Shown here: positions 17,905 through 26,097 of the stretch, piece after piece
How the letters are laid out: each line of letters begins with the position of its first letter
How positions within the stretch are numbered: position 1 is the first letter of the stretch
Assembly (NCBI GenBank): GCA_023420115.1
Contig: JAEZWR010000048.1
Span: forward strand, 186,001-250,000
Source: Bacillota bacterium
Lineage (GTDB): Bacteria > Bacillota > Clostridia > Saccharofermentanales > Fastidiosipilaceae
Direction: 5' to 3'
Length of the DNA: 64,000 bases
Notes under the pieces: generated by a model
Database searches by the model: none
Seen by the model: only the letters and a program-made list of their open reading frames with translations
Told to the model about the DNA's origin: nothing
Translations under genes and position numbers: made by a program

Positions 17905-18975
17905 ATGGCAAGGAAAAAACTAACATTTGATGAATTGTTACATAGCTTCATAGCGATAGCTCAAGATAATGACGGAAAAATCAGTTACCGCGAGTTAATG
18001 GATCAACTTGAAACGAATGATGTTGATCTTGAAGAGGTTGATCATGTTATAACGAAGCTAGAAGAGCATGAAATAACAGTTACTCCTGAGGATGAAGATG
18101 ATGAGATACATAAATTTGAAACCGATGAGGAGCTGACTGAAAATATAAGTGTAGATGATCCAGTAAGAATGTATCTCAAAGAAATAGGTAAGGTCGATCT
18201 TCTCACAGCAGCTGAAGAACGAGTTTTGGCCCAGGCAATGAAAGAGGGCGATCCTGTGGCTAGAGAGCATTTGTGTGAAGCTAACCTCAGATTGGTTGTT
18301 TCTATTGCCAAAAGATATGTTGGTAGGGGAATGAGCTTTCTTGATTTAATTCAGGAAGGAAATCTAGGTTTGCTCAAGGCTGTTGAGAAGTTTGATCATA
18401 CAAAGGGATTTAAATTTTCGACTTATGCTACTTGGTGGATACGTCAGTCTATAACAAGGTCTATAGCTGATCAGGCTAGGACGATAAGAATACCAGTTCA
18501 TATGGTAGAAACTATTAATAAGTTAATAAGAACTCAGAGACAGCTTCTTCAGGAGAAAGGAAGAGAACCTGAAGTTGAAGAGATTGCTGAGATTATGGAG
18601 ATTTCCCCCGATAAGGTTCGTGAGATTATGAAAATATCACAGGAACCAGTATCATTAGAGAAGCCTATTGGTGAAGAAGAGGACAGCCATTTAGGTGATT
18701 TTATTCCTGATGAAGATGCTCCATCTCCAGAATCGCAGGCCGCTTTTATTTTACTTAAAGAACAGTTACTTGAGGTTCTTGGCTCACTTACTGCTAGAGA
18801 AGAAAAGGTTCTTCGTCTGCGTTTCGGACTAGATGATGGCAGAACTAGAACTTTGGAAGAGGTTGGCAAAGAGTTTAATGTTACCAGAGAGAGAATTCGC
18901 CAGATAGAAGCAAAGGCTCTGCGCAAATTGAGACATCCAAGTAGAAGTAAACGCCTCAAAGGATATATTGATTGA
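17905..18975 (+). CDS. rpoD: RNA polymerase primary sigma factor
   Basis: Housekeeping sigma-70/SigA that directs RNA polymerase to -10/-35 promoters. Region 1.1 (residues about 1-55) is followed directly by region 1.2 (PVRMYLKEIGK), with no long non-conserved insert, as in Gram-positive SigA. Region 2 holds HLCEANLRLVVSIA and FSTYATWWIRQ, and region 4.2 holds TRERIRQIEAKALRKLR near the C-terminus. The total is 356 residues. An ATG at 17893 overlaps the dnaG stop, but GGGGAG at 17895-17900 points to the ATG at 17905. This spacing is short (4 bases), so either start is possible. A terminator follows at 19031. Confidence 0.98.
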   Translation: MARKKLTFDELLHSFIAIAQDNDGKISYRELMDQLETNDVDLEEVDHVITKLEEHEITVTPEDEDDEIHKFETDEELTENISVDDPVRMYLKEIGKVDLLTAAEERVLAQAMKEGDPVAREHLCEANLRLVVSIAKRYVGRGMSFLDLIQEGNLGLLKAVEKFDHTKGFKFSTYATWWIRQSITRSIADQARTIRIPVHMVETINKLIRTQRQLLQEKGREPEVEEIAEIMEISPDKVREIMKISQEPVSLEKPIGEEEDSHLGDFIPDEDAPSPESQAAFILLKEQLLEVLGSLTAREEKVLRLRFGLDDGRTRTLEEVGKEFNVTRERIRQIEAKALRKLRHPSRSKRLKGYID

Positions 18976-19030
18976 TTTTTGCGTGAAGATTTAATCGTGA
19001 ATGATTAATAATTAATACAAATGATAGTTT

Positions 19031-19062
19031 GAGGCATAGTCTTTGTTCTATGCCTCTTTTTT
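19031..19062 (+). terminator. intrinsic terminator after rpoD
   Basis: A perfect 9-bp GC-rich stem (19031-19039 with 19048-19056), an 8-base loop and six T residues. The T tract ends one base before the likely start codon of the next gene. Confidence 0.88.
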
Positions 19063-19063
19063 A

Positions 19064-19966
19064 ATGAAAATGAAGAATAATATTTTTTATACCGAAGATG
19101 ATGCTAGATGTTATATAGAGAAGATTAATGGTGCATGTATTAAGGGGCTATCTCTAAGACAATTAGCTTCAATTGATTTAACTATCAACTCTGGTGCAAA
19201 GACAGTGCATGAACTTGCCTGTGACCACGCTAAATTTAGTAAATTTTTACTAGAACATAATTTGGTTAATAGTATTTATGTCTCCGATATATCTATTGGA
19301 CCGGTAAAAAGAGCTGAAGCGAATTTATCTGCCTATATTAACGATGATAGGCTCAGTCTTTTTCAAGCAGATGGCTTGGATGGTCATTTTATAAATAGTG
19401 GTGATTTAATTGTGATGACGGGGCTTGGGGCTTTTACTGTAATTGATATACTAAAAAAGGTGAGACTTGAACAAGTTCATGTTGATGAAAAAGGAAGAAC
19501 GAAAGTTTTTCTGCTTATTCAAGTCCAGAGTAGAGAACTTGAGCTTTTTAATGTTCTAAAAGTATTACAGCTTAAATTGATAGATGAATATTTAATACAC
19601 GAGAGTGCTTTTTTGTATCATGCGAAATTGTATGAGATTGATGATTTTATAGGATTTTTACAGCGTTTAGCTGATGTTCCGTCTCCATTTGAGGGGGATA
19701 GAATCAGTATGAATTTCTATGATTTTTTGGCAAGGGAAAAATATAATGTCAGGGATTTTCTTTTTGCTTCGTGGAATTATGAAAGCCTATCTTATTTAGA
19801 TGAATTTGAACTGAAGTTGATTTATAGGTATTGTTATAAATTCGTTAAATATTATTCGGCACTCACTCGTGGGAGGTTTAGTCAAGAAAGTAAGAAGTAT
19901 TTTGAGGACAATGTACAAGAGTTAGAAAATGTAATTTCTTTTTTGCAAGCAAGGTCTAGAATGTAG
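19064..19966 (+). CDS. TrmK-like tRNA (adenine22-N1)-methyltransferase, divergent
   Basis: SAM-dependent methyltransferase of the TrmK family, which forms m1A22 in the D arm of some tRNAs. The Rossmann core shows ELACDHAKFS in place of the usual DIGSDHAYLP, then VSDISIGPVKRAEANL, FQADGLDGHF, and TGLGAFTVIDIL in place of the AGMGG block. Position right after rpoD is the conserved Bacillota location of this gene (B. subtilis yqfN). The 300 residues exceed the usual 235, with extra helical C-terminus. The catalytic motifs are looser than in known enzymes, so activity is uncertain. No ribosome binding site is visible; ATG 19064, ATG 19070 and an upstream TTG at 19043 inside the terminator are all possible. 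Confidence 0.72.
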   Translation: MKMKNNIFYTEDDARCYIEKINGACIKGLSLRQLASIDLTINSGAKTVHELACDHAKFSKFLLEHNLVNSIYVSDISIGPVKRAEANLSAYINDDRLSLFQADGLDGHFINSGDLIVMTGLGAFTVIDILKKVRLEQVHVDEKGRTKVFLLIQVQSRELELFNVLKVLQLKLIDEYLIHESAFLYHAKLYEIDDFIGFLQRLADVPSPFEGDRISMNFYDFLAREKYNVRDFLFASWNYESLSYLDEFELKLIYRYCYKFVKYYSALTRGRFSQESKKYFEDNVQELENVISFLQARSRM

Positions 19967-19997
19967 ATGTTTGATATAAGTTGCTAGAAAATAATAC

Positions 19998-20026
19998 TTG
20001 TGCAGTTTGATTTTTGTTTTTATAAT
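19998..20026 (+). promoter_or_regulatory. promoter for RNase P RNA
   Basis: The -35 TTGTGC (19998-20003), a 17-base spacer and -10 TATAAT (20021-20026) put the start about 7 bases downstream, exactly where the P1 helix begins. Confidence 0.75.
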
Positions 20027-20032
20027 TTTTTT

Positions 20033-20367
20033 AAGAGAGGCTCACAGTCGCTACTAATAATCGAAAGGTTTTGGTAGAGGAAAGTCCGGGCTCCCAGGAC
20101 CAGAATGCTGGCTAACGGCCAGTGAAGGTAACTTCAAGGCAAGTGCAACAGAAATAGACTGCCCTTGTGGGCGATGGTGGAAAAGTGAGGTAAGAGCTCA
20201 CTAAATAGTTAGGTAACTAATTATTTCTGTAAACCCCATTCGGAGCAACACCGTGGATAGACTTATGATGAGGTCCGATCGTCTAAGGAGGTGGCTTGAC
20301 GGCAAGCGCGAGTTTGCTGCTAGATAGATGGCTGTGCAATGACAGAACCCGGCTTATCGCTTCTCTT
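20033..20367 (+). ncRNA. rnpB: RNase P RNA
   Basis: Catalytic RNA of RNase P, which matures tRNA 5' ends. The conserved core block GAGGAAAGTCCGGGCTC is at 20077-20093, the CAGAAATAGACTGCC and GGTAAGAGCTCAC blocks follow, and ACAGAACCCGGCTTA closes the core at 20342-20356. The ends AAGAGAGGC (20033-20041) and GCTTCTCTT (20359-20367) pair to form P1, and the T tract just after makes P1 act as the terminator. The central region looks like the ancestral type A rather than the Bacillus type B, though I did not fold it fully. Confidence 0.95.
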
Positions 20368-20391
20368 TTTTTGTTTGTTTTCTAAACTTTG

Positions 20392-20422
20392 TTGTGGGAT
20401 AGAGCATTTTTTGTGTTATTAT
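20392..20422 (+). promoter_or_regulatory. possible rpsO promoter
   Basis: TTGTGG (20392-20397) and TATTAT (20417-20422) have a 19-base spacer, longer than ideal. It is the best candidate between the rnpB terminator and the rpsO leader. Confidence 0.4.
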
Positions 20423-20442
20423 AGTATTCGTATTAACCTGTT

Positions 20443-20475
20443 CTGGGTTTAGGGATTGTCCGACCCTATACTCAG
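20443..20475 (+). promoter_or_regulatory. rpsO leader hairpin, candidate S15 autoregulatory site
   Basis: A 12-bp helix (20443-20454 with 20464-20475) containing one G-U pair (20446 with 20472) and one U-U mismatch, with a 9-base loop. It ends 14 bases before the rpsO ribosome binding site. The G-U pair is stacked directly on a G-C pair (20447 with 20471), the kind of GU/GC step that S15 recognises in 16S rRNA and in several known leaders. The regulatory role is inference. Confidence 0.5.
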
Positions 20476-20499
20476 TTCATGGTATTAAAGGAGGATAAA

Positions 20500-20763
20500 A
20501 TGGACAAGGAAAAGAAACAGAGTCTGATTCAAGAGTACGCAACGCATGAGGGAGATACAGGTTCTCCTGAGGTTCAAATTGCATTGCTGACTGAGAGAAT
20601 CAATCATCTTACACAGCATCTAAAGGAACATAAAAAGGATCACCACAGTCGTCGTGGTCTATTGATTCTTGTCGGTAAGCGCAGAGCTTTGCTTAATTAT
20701 TTAACAAAGATTGATATCGAGCGCTATCGTTCAATTGTTTCACGTTTAGGTCTACGTAAGTAA
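20500..20763 (+). CDS. rpsO: 30S ribosomal protein S15
   Basis: Primary binder of the central domain of 16S rRNA in small-subunit assembly. The 87-residue product is full length and carries the family signature (THEGDTGSPEVQIALLTERI, HKKDHHSRRGL and YRSIVSRLGLRK). AAGGAGG at 20488-20494 selects the ATG at 20500; the frame is open a further 21 bases upstream. A structured leader precedes it and a hairpin terminator follows before pnp, the usual rpsO-pnp order. Confidence 0.98.
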   Translation: MDKEKKQSLIQEYATHEGDTGSPEVQIALLTERINHLTQHLKEHKKDHHSRRGLLILVGKRRALLNYLTKIDIERYRSIVSRLGLRK

Positions 20764-20770
20764 TTATTTG

Positions 20771-20796
20771 AGGGAGAGAGAAATCTCTCCTTCTTA
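20771..20796 (+). terminator. hairpin terminator or attenuator between rpsO and pnp
   Basis: A 7-bp stem (20773-20779 with 20784-20790), extendable to 9 bp, is capped by a GAAA tetraloop and followed by TTCTTATT. Confidence 0.75.
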
Positions 20797-20813
20797 TTAT
20801 TTATATTTTAAAA

Positions 20814-20909
20814 TTTGCGATTGTTGCACAGGGCGGAAAATGGGATGATAAAGTGTGAGATGAATGTTGTCATTCGATTTTCCATGCTGTGCTAATTGAG
20901 AGTCGCAAA
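20814..20909 (+). promoter_or_regulatory. folded pnp leader
   Basis: Nested complementary segments enclose the whole leader up to the ribosome binding site: 20814-20820 with 20903-20909 (7 bp), 20826-20831 with 20887-20892 (6 bp), 20835-20841 with 20877-20883 (7 bp), and an apical 20862-20866 with 20871-20875 (5 bp). E. coli pnp has an analogous long leader stem that is cut by RNase III for autocontrol. A similar role here is inference. Confidence 0.55.
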
Positions 20910-20922
20910 ATGGAGGTTTTTT

Positions 20923-23196
20923 GTGAAAAAGGTTTTTAGTACAGAATTAGCTGGCAGACCACTTGTTGTTGAGGTGGATCAGATTGCACAGCTAGCAAAT
21001 GGTTCATGTTTGCTTAGATATGGTGATACTGTTGTTTTGTCAACTGTTACAGCTTCTAAGGCCCCAAGACCTGGGATTGACTTTTTCCCACTTAGTGTTG
21101 ATTATGAAGAAAAAATGTATGCAATCGGAAAATTCCCGGGGGGCTTTCGCAAAAGAGAGGGAAGACCAGGTGACAATGCAATTTTGACTTCAAGGGCTAT
21201 TGATAGACCTATGCGCCCATTGTTCCCTTCTGATTTGCGCAACGATGTATGTATTAATAATTTAGTTTTGTCTGCAGAGCTAGATAATGATCCTAGAATT
21301 GTGGCAATGATTGGTAGTTCTATTGCTGTAGCAATTTCTGATATACCATGGAATGGACCAACTGCCTCTTTGTGTTTGGGCTTGATTGATGATGAGGTTA
21401 TTATCAATCCAACAGTTGAACAAAGAGAACAAAGTAAAATGGATGTGACGGTTGCTGGAACAGAAAAGAAAATTTGTATGATCGAAGCAGCTGCAGATGA
21501 AGTTCCTGATGAGACAATGTTAAGAGCATTGGAAGAAGGTCACAAGGTAATTAAAGAAGTTTGTAAGTTTATAAATTCTATTGTTGCTGCAGTTGGTAAA
21601 GAAAAGTTCACATATGAGTCAGCTGTATGTCCCGATGATGTCATGAGTATAGCAAGTGACTTAGGTCTTGAAAGAATTAAGTCCTATATTATGGAAGCTG
21701 ACAAAAATGATAGGGATGACAAAATTGCTGGACTGACTGAAGAAATAAGAGAAAAGGTTCTTGAAGATCTTGGCGAAGATAAAATCATTTTTGTTGACGA
21801 AGCAATATATAAGCTTCAGAAGAAGGTTGTAAGATCATATCTATTTAATGAGCACAAAAGGGTAGACGGGAGAGCCCTTGATCAGATTAGACCTTTATCG
21901 GCAGAAGTTAAACTTTTACCTAGAACCCACGGCTCGGCCTTATTCCAACGTGGGGAGACTCAGGTTTTAACAGTCTGTACTTTAGCTCAATTATCTGAAA
22001 GTCAGGCCATTGATGAAGTTTCACCCGAGACAGAAAAAAGATATCTTCACCAATATAATTTTCCACCTTATTCTGTTGGCGAGGCTAGACCTAATAGGAG
22101 TCCAGGAAGAAGAGAAATTGGACACGGTGATTTAGCTGAAAGAGCACTTATACCTGTTCTGCCATCTGTAGATGAATTTCCATACGCAATAAGAAATGTT
22201 TCTGAAGTAACAATGTCTAATGGTTCAACATCACAAGGTTCTGTGTGTGCTTCAACTTTAGCTTTGATGGATGCGGGTGTTCCGATTAAGAGACCAGTAG
22301 CTGGTATTTCATCCGGTTTGCTTACGAATCCAGACGATGAAGACGACTATTTAGTATTTATGGATATTCAAGGTATCGAAGATTTCTTCGGGGATATGGA
22401 TTTCAAGGTAGCTGGAACAACTGAAGGTATTACTTCTATTCAAGTTGATATTAAGGTTGACGGTTTAAGCTTGGATATCATTAGAGATGCTTTTGCAATG
22501 ACAAAAAAAGGTCGTATGCAGATTATTAACGAAGTAATACTTCCTTGCATATCTGAACCGAGAAAAGAACTATCTGTGTATGCTCCAAAGATTATTCAGA
22601 CTTCAGTCCCAGAAGATAAAATCAGAGAAGTCATAGGTCAGGGCGGTAAAGTAATTAATAGAATTATTGAAGAGACTGGGTGCGAGATTGACATCGAAGA
22701 TGATGGACGTATCTATGTTGCTTATTATGAACCTGAGGCTGGCGAAAGGGCTGTTAAGATAATTCAAGGTATAGTTAATGAGCCACAGCTTGGTGAAGAG
22801 TTTGAAGGTAAAGTTACACGCCTTATGAGTTTCGGAGCTTTTGTTGAATATTTACCTTTTAAAGAAGGTATGGTTCATATATCTAAGATTTCATGGGATA
22901 GAGTTGATAAAATAGAGGATGTTCTCGCTGTTGGCGATATTGTAAAAGTAAGGGTTCTTGAGATTGATGATCAAGGAAGAGTGAACCTCGATATGCGTGA
23001 TGAGAGTGAGAAACCTAGTTCCTATGATGAGATGAATAGTCACAGGAGCGAAAGAAGAAGCAAGCCGAAGTCCAGAGATGGAAAATCAAATGGTCACGGT
23101 TCTGAACATAGATTCGGTGAGAAAAGAACAAGAAAGAGTGAATTTGAGGCTTATCCTCGCAAAAGAAAATCTAGAGCTGACTCATACGAAGATTAA
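20923..23196 (+). CDS. pnp: polyribonucleotide nucleotidyltransferase (PNPase)
   Basis: Phosphorolytic 3'-5' exoribonuclease in mRNA turnover. Two RNase PH domains (about 1-210 and 310-540) flank a helical domain. The second contains MDIQGIEDFFGDMDFK with the acidic active-site residues. A KH domain starts near 567 (GQGG at 572-575), and an S1 domain follows at about 625-695 (SFGAFVEYLPFKEGMVHIS). The last 50 residues are a basic, Ser/Arg/Lys-rich tail. The start is GTG 20923, placed by GGAGG at 20912-20916; a TTG at 20896 extends the frame into the folded leader and is unlikely. The product is 757 residues. Confidence 0.97.
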   Translation: MKKVFSTELAGRPLVVEVDQIAQLANGSCLLRYGDTVVLSTVTASKAPRPGIDFFPLSVDYEEKMYAIGKFPGGFRKREGRPGDNAILTSRAIDRPMRPLFPSDLRNDVCINNLVLSAELDNDPRIVAMIGSSIAVAISDIPWNGPTASLCLGLIDDEVIINPTVEQREQSKMDVTVAGTEKKICMIEAAADEVPDETMLRALEEGHKVIKEVCKFINSIVAAVGKEKFTYESAVCPDDVMSIASDLGLERIKSYIMEADKNDRDDKIAGLTEEIREKVLEDLGEDKIIFVDEAIYKLQKKVVRSYLFNEHKRVDGRALDQIRPLSAEVKLLPRTHGSALFQRGETQVLTVCTLAQLSESQAIDEVSPETEKRYLHQYNFPPYSVGEARPNRSPGRREIGHGDLAERALIPVLPSVDEFPYAIRNVSEVTMSNGSTSQGSVCASTLALMDAGVPIKRPVAGISSGLLTNPDDEDDYLVFMDIQGIEDFFGDMDFKVAGTTEGITSIQVDIKVDGLSLDIIRDAFAMTKKGRMQIINEVILPCISEPRKELSVYAPKIIQTSVPEDKIREVIGQGGKVINRIIEETGCEIDIEDDGRIYVAYYEPEAGERAVKIIQGIVNEPQLGEEFEGKVTRLMSFGAFVEYLPFKEGMVHISKISWDRVDKIEDVLAVGDIVKVRVLEIDDQGRVNLDMRDESEKPSSYDEMNSHRSERRSKPKSRDGKSNGHGSEHRFGEKRTRKSEFEAYPRKRKSRADSYED

Positions 23197-23256
23197 TGAA
23201 AAAGGGACTGTTAATTTATTTAATTTATTTATAAATACAATTGTTTGAGTGATTTT

Positions 23257-23290
23257 GAAAAGAGGGACTTACCCCTCTTTTCGTTTATAT
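23257..23290 (+). terminator. intrinsic terminator after pnp
   Basis: A perfect 10-bp stem (23257-23266 with 23273-23282) with a 6-base loop; the tail (GTTTATAT) is only moderately U-rich. Confidence 0.68.
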
Positions 23291-23308
23291 AATTTTAAAA
23301 AACACTTC

Positions 23309-23337
23309 TTGACTTTATTTGACTTTGAGAATACAAT
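23309..23337 (+). promoter_or_regulatory. groESL promoter
   Basis: The -35 TTGACT (23309-23314), a 17-base spacer and -10 TACAAT (23332-23337) form a strong SigA promoter. The predicted start lies at the left arm of the CIRCE element. A second TTGACT at 23319 is too close to the -10. Confidence 0.85.
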
Positions 23338-23344
23338 TTCGCTA

Positions 23345-23371
23345 TTAGCAGTCTTGAGTTGAGAGTGCTAA
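23345..23371 (+). promoter_or_regulatory. CIRCE operator (HrcA binding site)
   Basis: TTAGCAGTC, nine bases, GAGTGCTAA. This is the consensus TTAGCACTC-N9-GAGTGCTAA with a single mismatch in the left arm. It overlaps the predicted transcription start, so HrcA should repress groESL except on heat shock. Confidence 0.93.
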
Positions 23372-23392
23372 ATATTTTTGTGGAGGAATATT

Positions 23393-23677
23393 ATGACGAT
23401 TAAACCATTATCTGACAGAGTTGTAATTAAGAATATAGAAACTGAAGAAACAACTAAAAGTGGCATTGTATTACCTGGTTCAGCACAGGAGAAACCACAA
23501 GTTGCTGAAGTTTTAGCAGTTGGCCCAGGTGGTGTTGTTGACGGTAAAGAAATTAAAATGGATGTAAAGGTTGGGGATAAGGTCATCGCAAGTAAATATG
23601 CAGGAACCGAAGTAAAACTTGATGGTGAAACATTAACAATAGTTAGACAATCTGATATTTTAGCTGTGGTTGAATAA
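23393..23677 (+). CDS. groES: co-chaperonin GroES
   Basis: Heptameric lid of the GroEL folding chamber. The 94-residue product has IKPLSDRVVI at the N-terminus, the mobile-loop region EETTKSGIVLPGSAQEKPQ at about 17-35, and the roof and core segments VGDKVIASKYAGTEVKL. GGAGGA at 23382-23387 places the start at ATG 23393; the frame is open 15 bases further upstream. It is controlled by the CIRCE operator directly upstream and followed by groEL after 62 bases. Confidence 0.98.
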   Translation: MTIKPLSDRVVIKNIETEETTKSGIVLPGSAQEKPQVAEVLAVGPGGVVDGKEIKMDVKVGDKVIASKYAGTEVKLDGETLTIVRQSDILAVVE

Positions 23678-23739
23678 TTAAATCCTGACTTATTTTAATT
23701 GTTTATTAAATAACAGATATAGATTGGTGGTAATTAATA

Positions 23740-25359
23740 ATGGCAAAAGATTTGAAATATTATGAGGATGCTCGCAAGGCTCTCGAACGAGGAGTAAACA
23801 AACTTGCAGATACTGTAAAAATTACATTGGGACCCAAAGGTAGAAACGTAATACTTGATAAGAGTTATGGAACACCATTAATTACCAATGATGGTGTTAC
23901 TATTGCCAAGGAAATAGAACTTGAAGATAGATTTGAGAATATGGGTGCTCAAGTTATTAAAGAGGTTGCATCAAAGACCAATGATATAGCTGGTGATGGA
24001 ACAACTACAGCAACACTACTCGCACAAGCTATATATAGAGAAGGTTTGAAAAATGTTGCAGCTGGAGCTAATCCAATTATCTTACAAAGAGGTATCTCAC
24101 TTGCTGTTGATAAGGCTGTTTCAGAAATTCATAACCTCGCAAGTCCTGTAAGTAGTAAACAAGATATAGCAAGAGTTGCGGCTGTTTCTGCGAATGATCC
24201 CAAAATTGGAGAATTGGTTTCCGAGGCTATGGAGCGTGTTTCTAACGATGGAGTTATCACTGTTGAAGAGAGCAAGACCATGAGCACAGAACTCGAAGTA
24301 GTCGAAGGTATGCAATTCGATAGAGGATATGTTTCATCCTACATGGCTACAGACCTTGAGAAGATGGAGGCTGTTCTTGAAGACCCATATATCTTGATAA
24401 CAGATAAGAAAATCTCCAATATTCAAGAGCTTTTGCCTTTGCTTGAGCAACTTGTTCAGTCTGGTAAAAAATTACTTATAATTGCAGAAGACGTTGAGGG
24501 TGAGGCTCTTTCTACCTTGATATTAAATAAGCTTCGTGGGACTTTTACTTGTGTAGCTGTAAAAGCACCAGGCTTCGGTGACAGAAGAAAAGAAATGCTT
24601 CAGGACATAGCAATTCTAACAGGCGCTACAGTAGTTACAGAAGAACTTGGTATGGACTTAAAGGAAGTAGGTCTCGAGGTCTTAGGTACTGCAAGACAGG
24701 TTAAGGTAGAAAAAGAAAATACAATAATTGTAGATGGCGCAGGTAGTAGTGAAACAATTCAAGAGAGAGTTGGTCAGATTAAGAATCAAATCGAGACTAC
24801 TACAAGTGATTTTGATAGAGAGAAATTACAAGAGAGACTCGCTAAGCTTGCTGGTGGTGTCGCAGTTATTAAAGTTGGTGCAGCAACTGAAACTGAGATG
24901 AAAGAGAAGAAACTTAGAATAGAAGATTCTTTGGCCGCTACAAGAGCTGGTGTACAAGAAGGTATGGTTTCTGGTGGAGGAACTTGCTATATTAATATCC
25001 TTCCTAAAGTTGAAGAATTACTTGGAGAAACTGAAGGTGATGTTAGAACAGGAGTTAAGATTGTTCTGAGAGCACTGGAAGAACCTGTGAGACAGATAGC
25101 GGCTAATGCTGGTCTTGATGGTAGTGTTATTTGTGAACATATCAAGAAAGAAAAAGTCGGAATAGGATATGACGTACTGAAAGAAGAATATATTGATATG
25201 GTTGCTGAGGGTATCGTAGATCCAGCTAAGGTAACGAGGTCGGCTTTGCAAAATGCAGCATCAGCTGCAGCTATGCTCCTTACAACCGAAGCTCTCGTTG
25301 CAGACATACCCAAGGAAGAACCTGTAAATCCAGCTGCGGGAATGGGTGGAATGTATTAA
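23740..25359 (+). CDS. groEL: chaperonin GroEL
   Basis: ATP-dependent 60-kDa chaperonin that folds proteins inside its double ring. The 539-residue sequence is canonical: KITLGPKGRNVILD, GDGTTTATLLAQ for the nucleotide pocket, the apical domain with VVEGMQFDRGYVS, and a C-terminal Gly-Met tail (AAGMGGMY), which is shorter than in E. coli. GGTGG lies 9 bases before the ATG. It is co-transcribed with groES and ends at a strong terminator. Confidence 0.99.
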   Translation: MAKDLKYYEDARKALERGVNKLADTVKITLGPKGRNVILDKSYGTPLITNDGVTIAKEIELEDRFENMGAQVIKEVASKTNDIAGDGTTTATLLAQAIYREGLKNVAAGANPIILQRGISLAVDKAVSEIHNLASPVSSKQDIARVAAVSANDPKIGELVSEAMERVSNDGVITVEESKTMSTELEVVEGMQFDRGYVSSYMATDLEKMEAVLEDPYILITDKKISNIQELLPLLEQLVQSGKKLLIIAEDVEGEALSTLILNKLRGTFTCVAVKAPGFGDRRKEMLQDIAILTGATVVTEELGMDLKEVGLEVLGTARQVKVEKENTIIVDGAGSSETIQERVGQIKNQIETTTSDFDREKLQERLAKLAGGVAVIKVGAATETEMKEKKLRIEDSLAATRAGVQEGMVSGGGTCYINILPKVEELLGETEGDVRTGVKIVLRALEEPVRQIAANAGLDGSVICEHIKKEKVGIGYDVLKEEYIDMVAEGIVDPAKVTRSALQNAASAAAMLLTTEALVADIPKEEPVNPAAGMGGMY

Positions 25360-25381
25360 TTTAGATTTAGATATATTATTT

Positions 25382-25422
25382 GCCGATATAGATTATATTG
25401 ATGGTCTATATCGGCTTTTTTT
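25382..25422 (+). terminator. intrinsic terminator after groEL
   Basis: A perfect 11-bp stem (25382-25392 with 25405-25415) with a 12-base loop, followed by seven T residues. Confidence 0.92.
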
Positions 25423-25466
25423 GTTAAAATCAGATTAAAGAAATTATATACAAAGTGAGGTTGCTT

Positions 25467-25973
25467 ATGTCTGATGTTTTTATTGAAAAGATTGTTCCTC
25501 AAAAAAGATCGAGCATAGATTTTCTGAAAATTGCTGGAGTTTTTTTTGTTTATCTTCTATTAATTTTAATAACGCTTATGATTCCTTTCTTGCTTTTCTT
25601 ATTTCCTTTAGCTTTGTTTGGTGGAGCCTATTTATTCTATTTGTTTATTGCTATGAGTAAGCTAGAGCACGAGTATATTGTGACCAATGGAACCTTGGAT
25701 ATAGATAGGATATATGGTATGAGACGCAGAAAGAGACAAATATCCATTTCAGCAAGGGATATTCAGGAGATTTCAAATTTTAATTCAAACAAATATGCTG
25801 ATTTTCAGCGCAAGCGAGTAAAAATTTTAGACTATAGTTCAAAAAATAAGGATAGTCAATTTGTATATATGCTTATTAATAATAATGGACAAGATACAGC
25901 TGTGATAATAGAAAAGGATGATAGGATCTTAGAAAATATTTATCAATATAATCGCAGGTTAATGTATAGCTAA
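25467..25973 (+). CDS. small two-span membrane protein, possibly DUF6106-like
   Basis: I do not recognise a function. The 168-residue protein has a charged N-terminus (MSDVFIEKIVPQKR), two hydrophobic segments at about 21-65 with almost no loop between them, and a soluble C-terminal domain of alternating strands with a basic patch (GMRRRKRQISI). This resembles membrane-tethered PH-like domains and small clostridial proteins filed as DUF6106, though that name is from memory. GAGGT at 25457-25461 precedes the ATG at 25467. It stands between the groEL terminator and the ABC operon, 124 bases before the latter. Confidence 0.7.
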   Translation: MSDVFIEKIVPQKRSSIDFLKIAGVFFVYLLLILITLMIPFLLFLFPLALFGGAYLFYLFIAMSKLEHEYIVTNGTLDIDRIYGMRRRKRQISISARDIQEISNFNSNKYADFQRKRVKILDYSSKNKDSQFVYMLINNNGQDTAVIIEKDDRILENIYQYNRRLMYS

Positions 25974-26097
25974 TAAATTGAAAATTTATTTTCAATTAGT
26001 TAGCAGTACTTTCTTCGCTTTTACATTTTTTTCACAAGCTTACTTATTCAGAATCATATAATTATGTCTTGAAGTCAATATAAAGGATAAGCACGAA

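Noticed and set aside
18042..18959. Antisense open frames of 70-136 codons opposite rpoD
   Set aside because: They mirror the codon pattern of rpoD, are Ser-rich, and lack ribosome binding sites; typical shadow frames.
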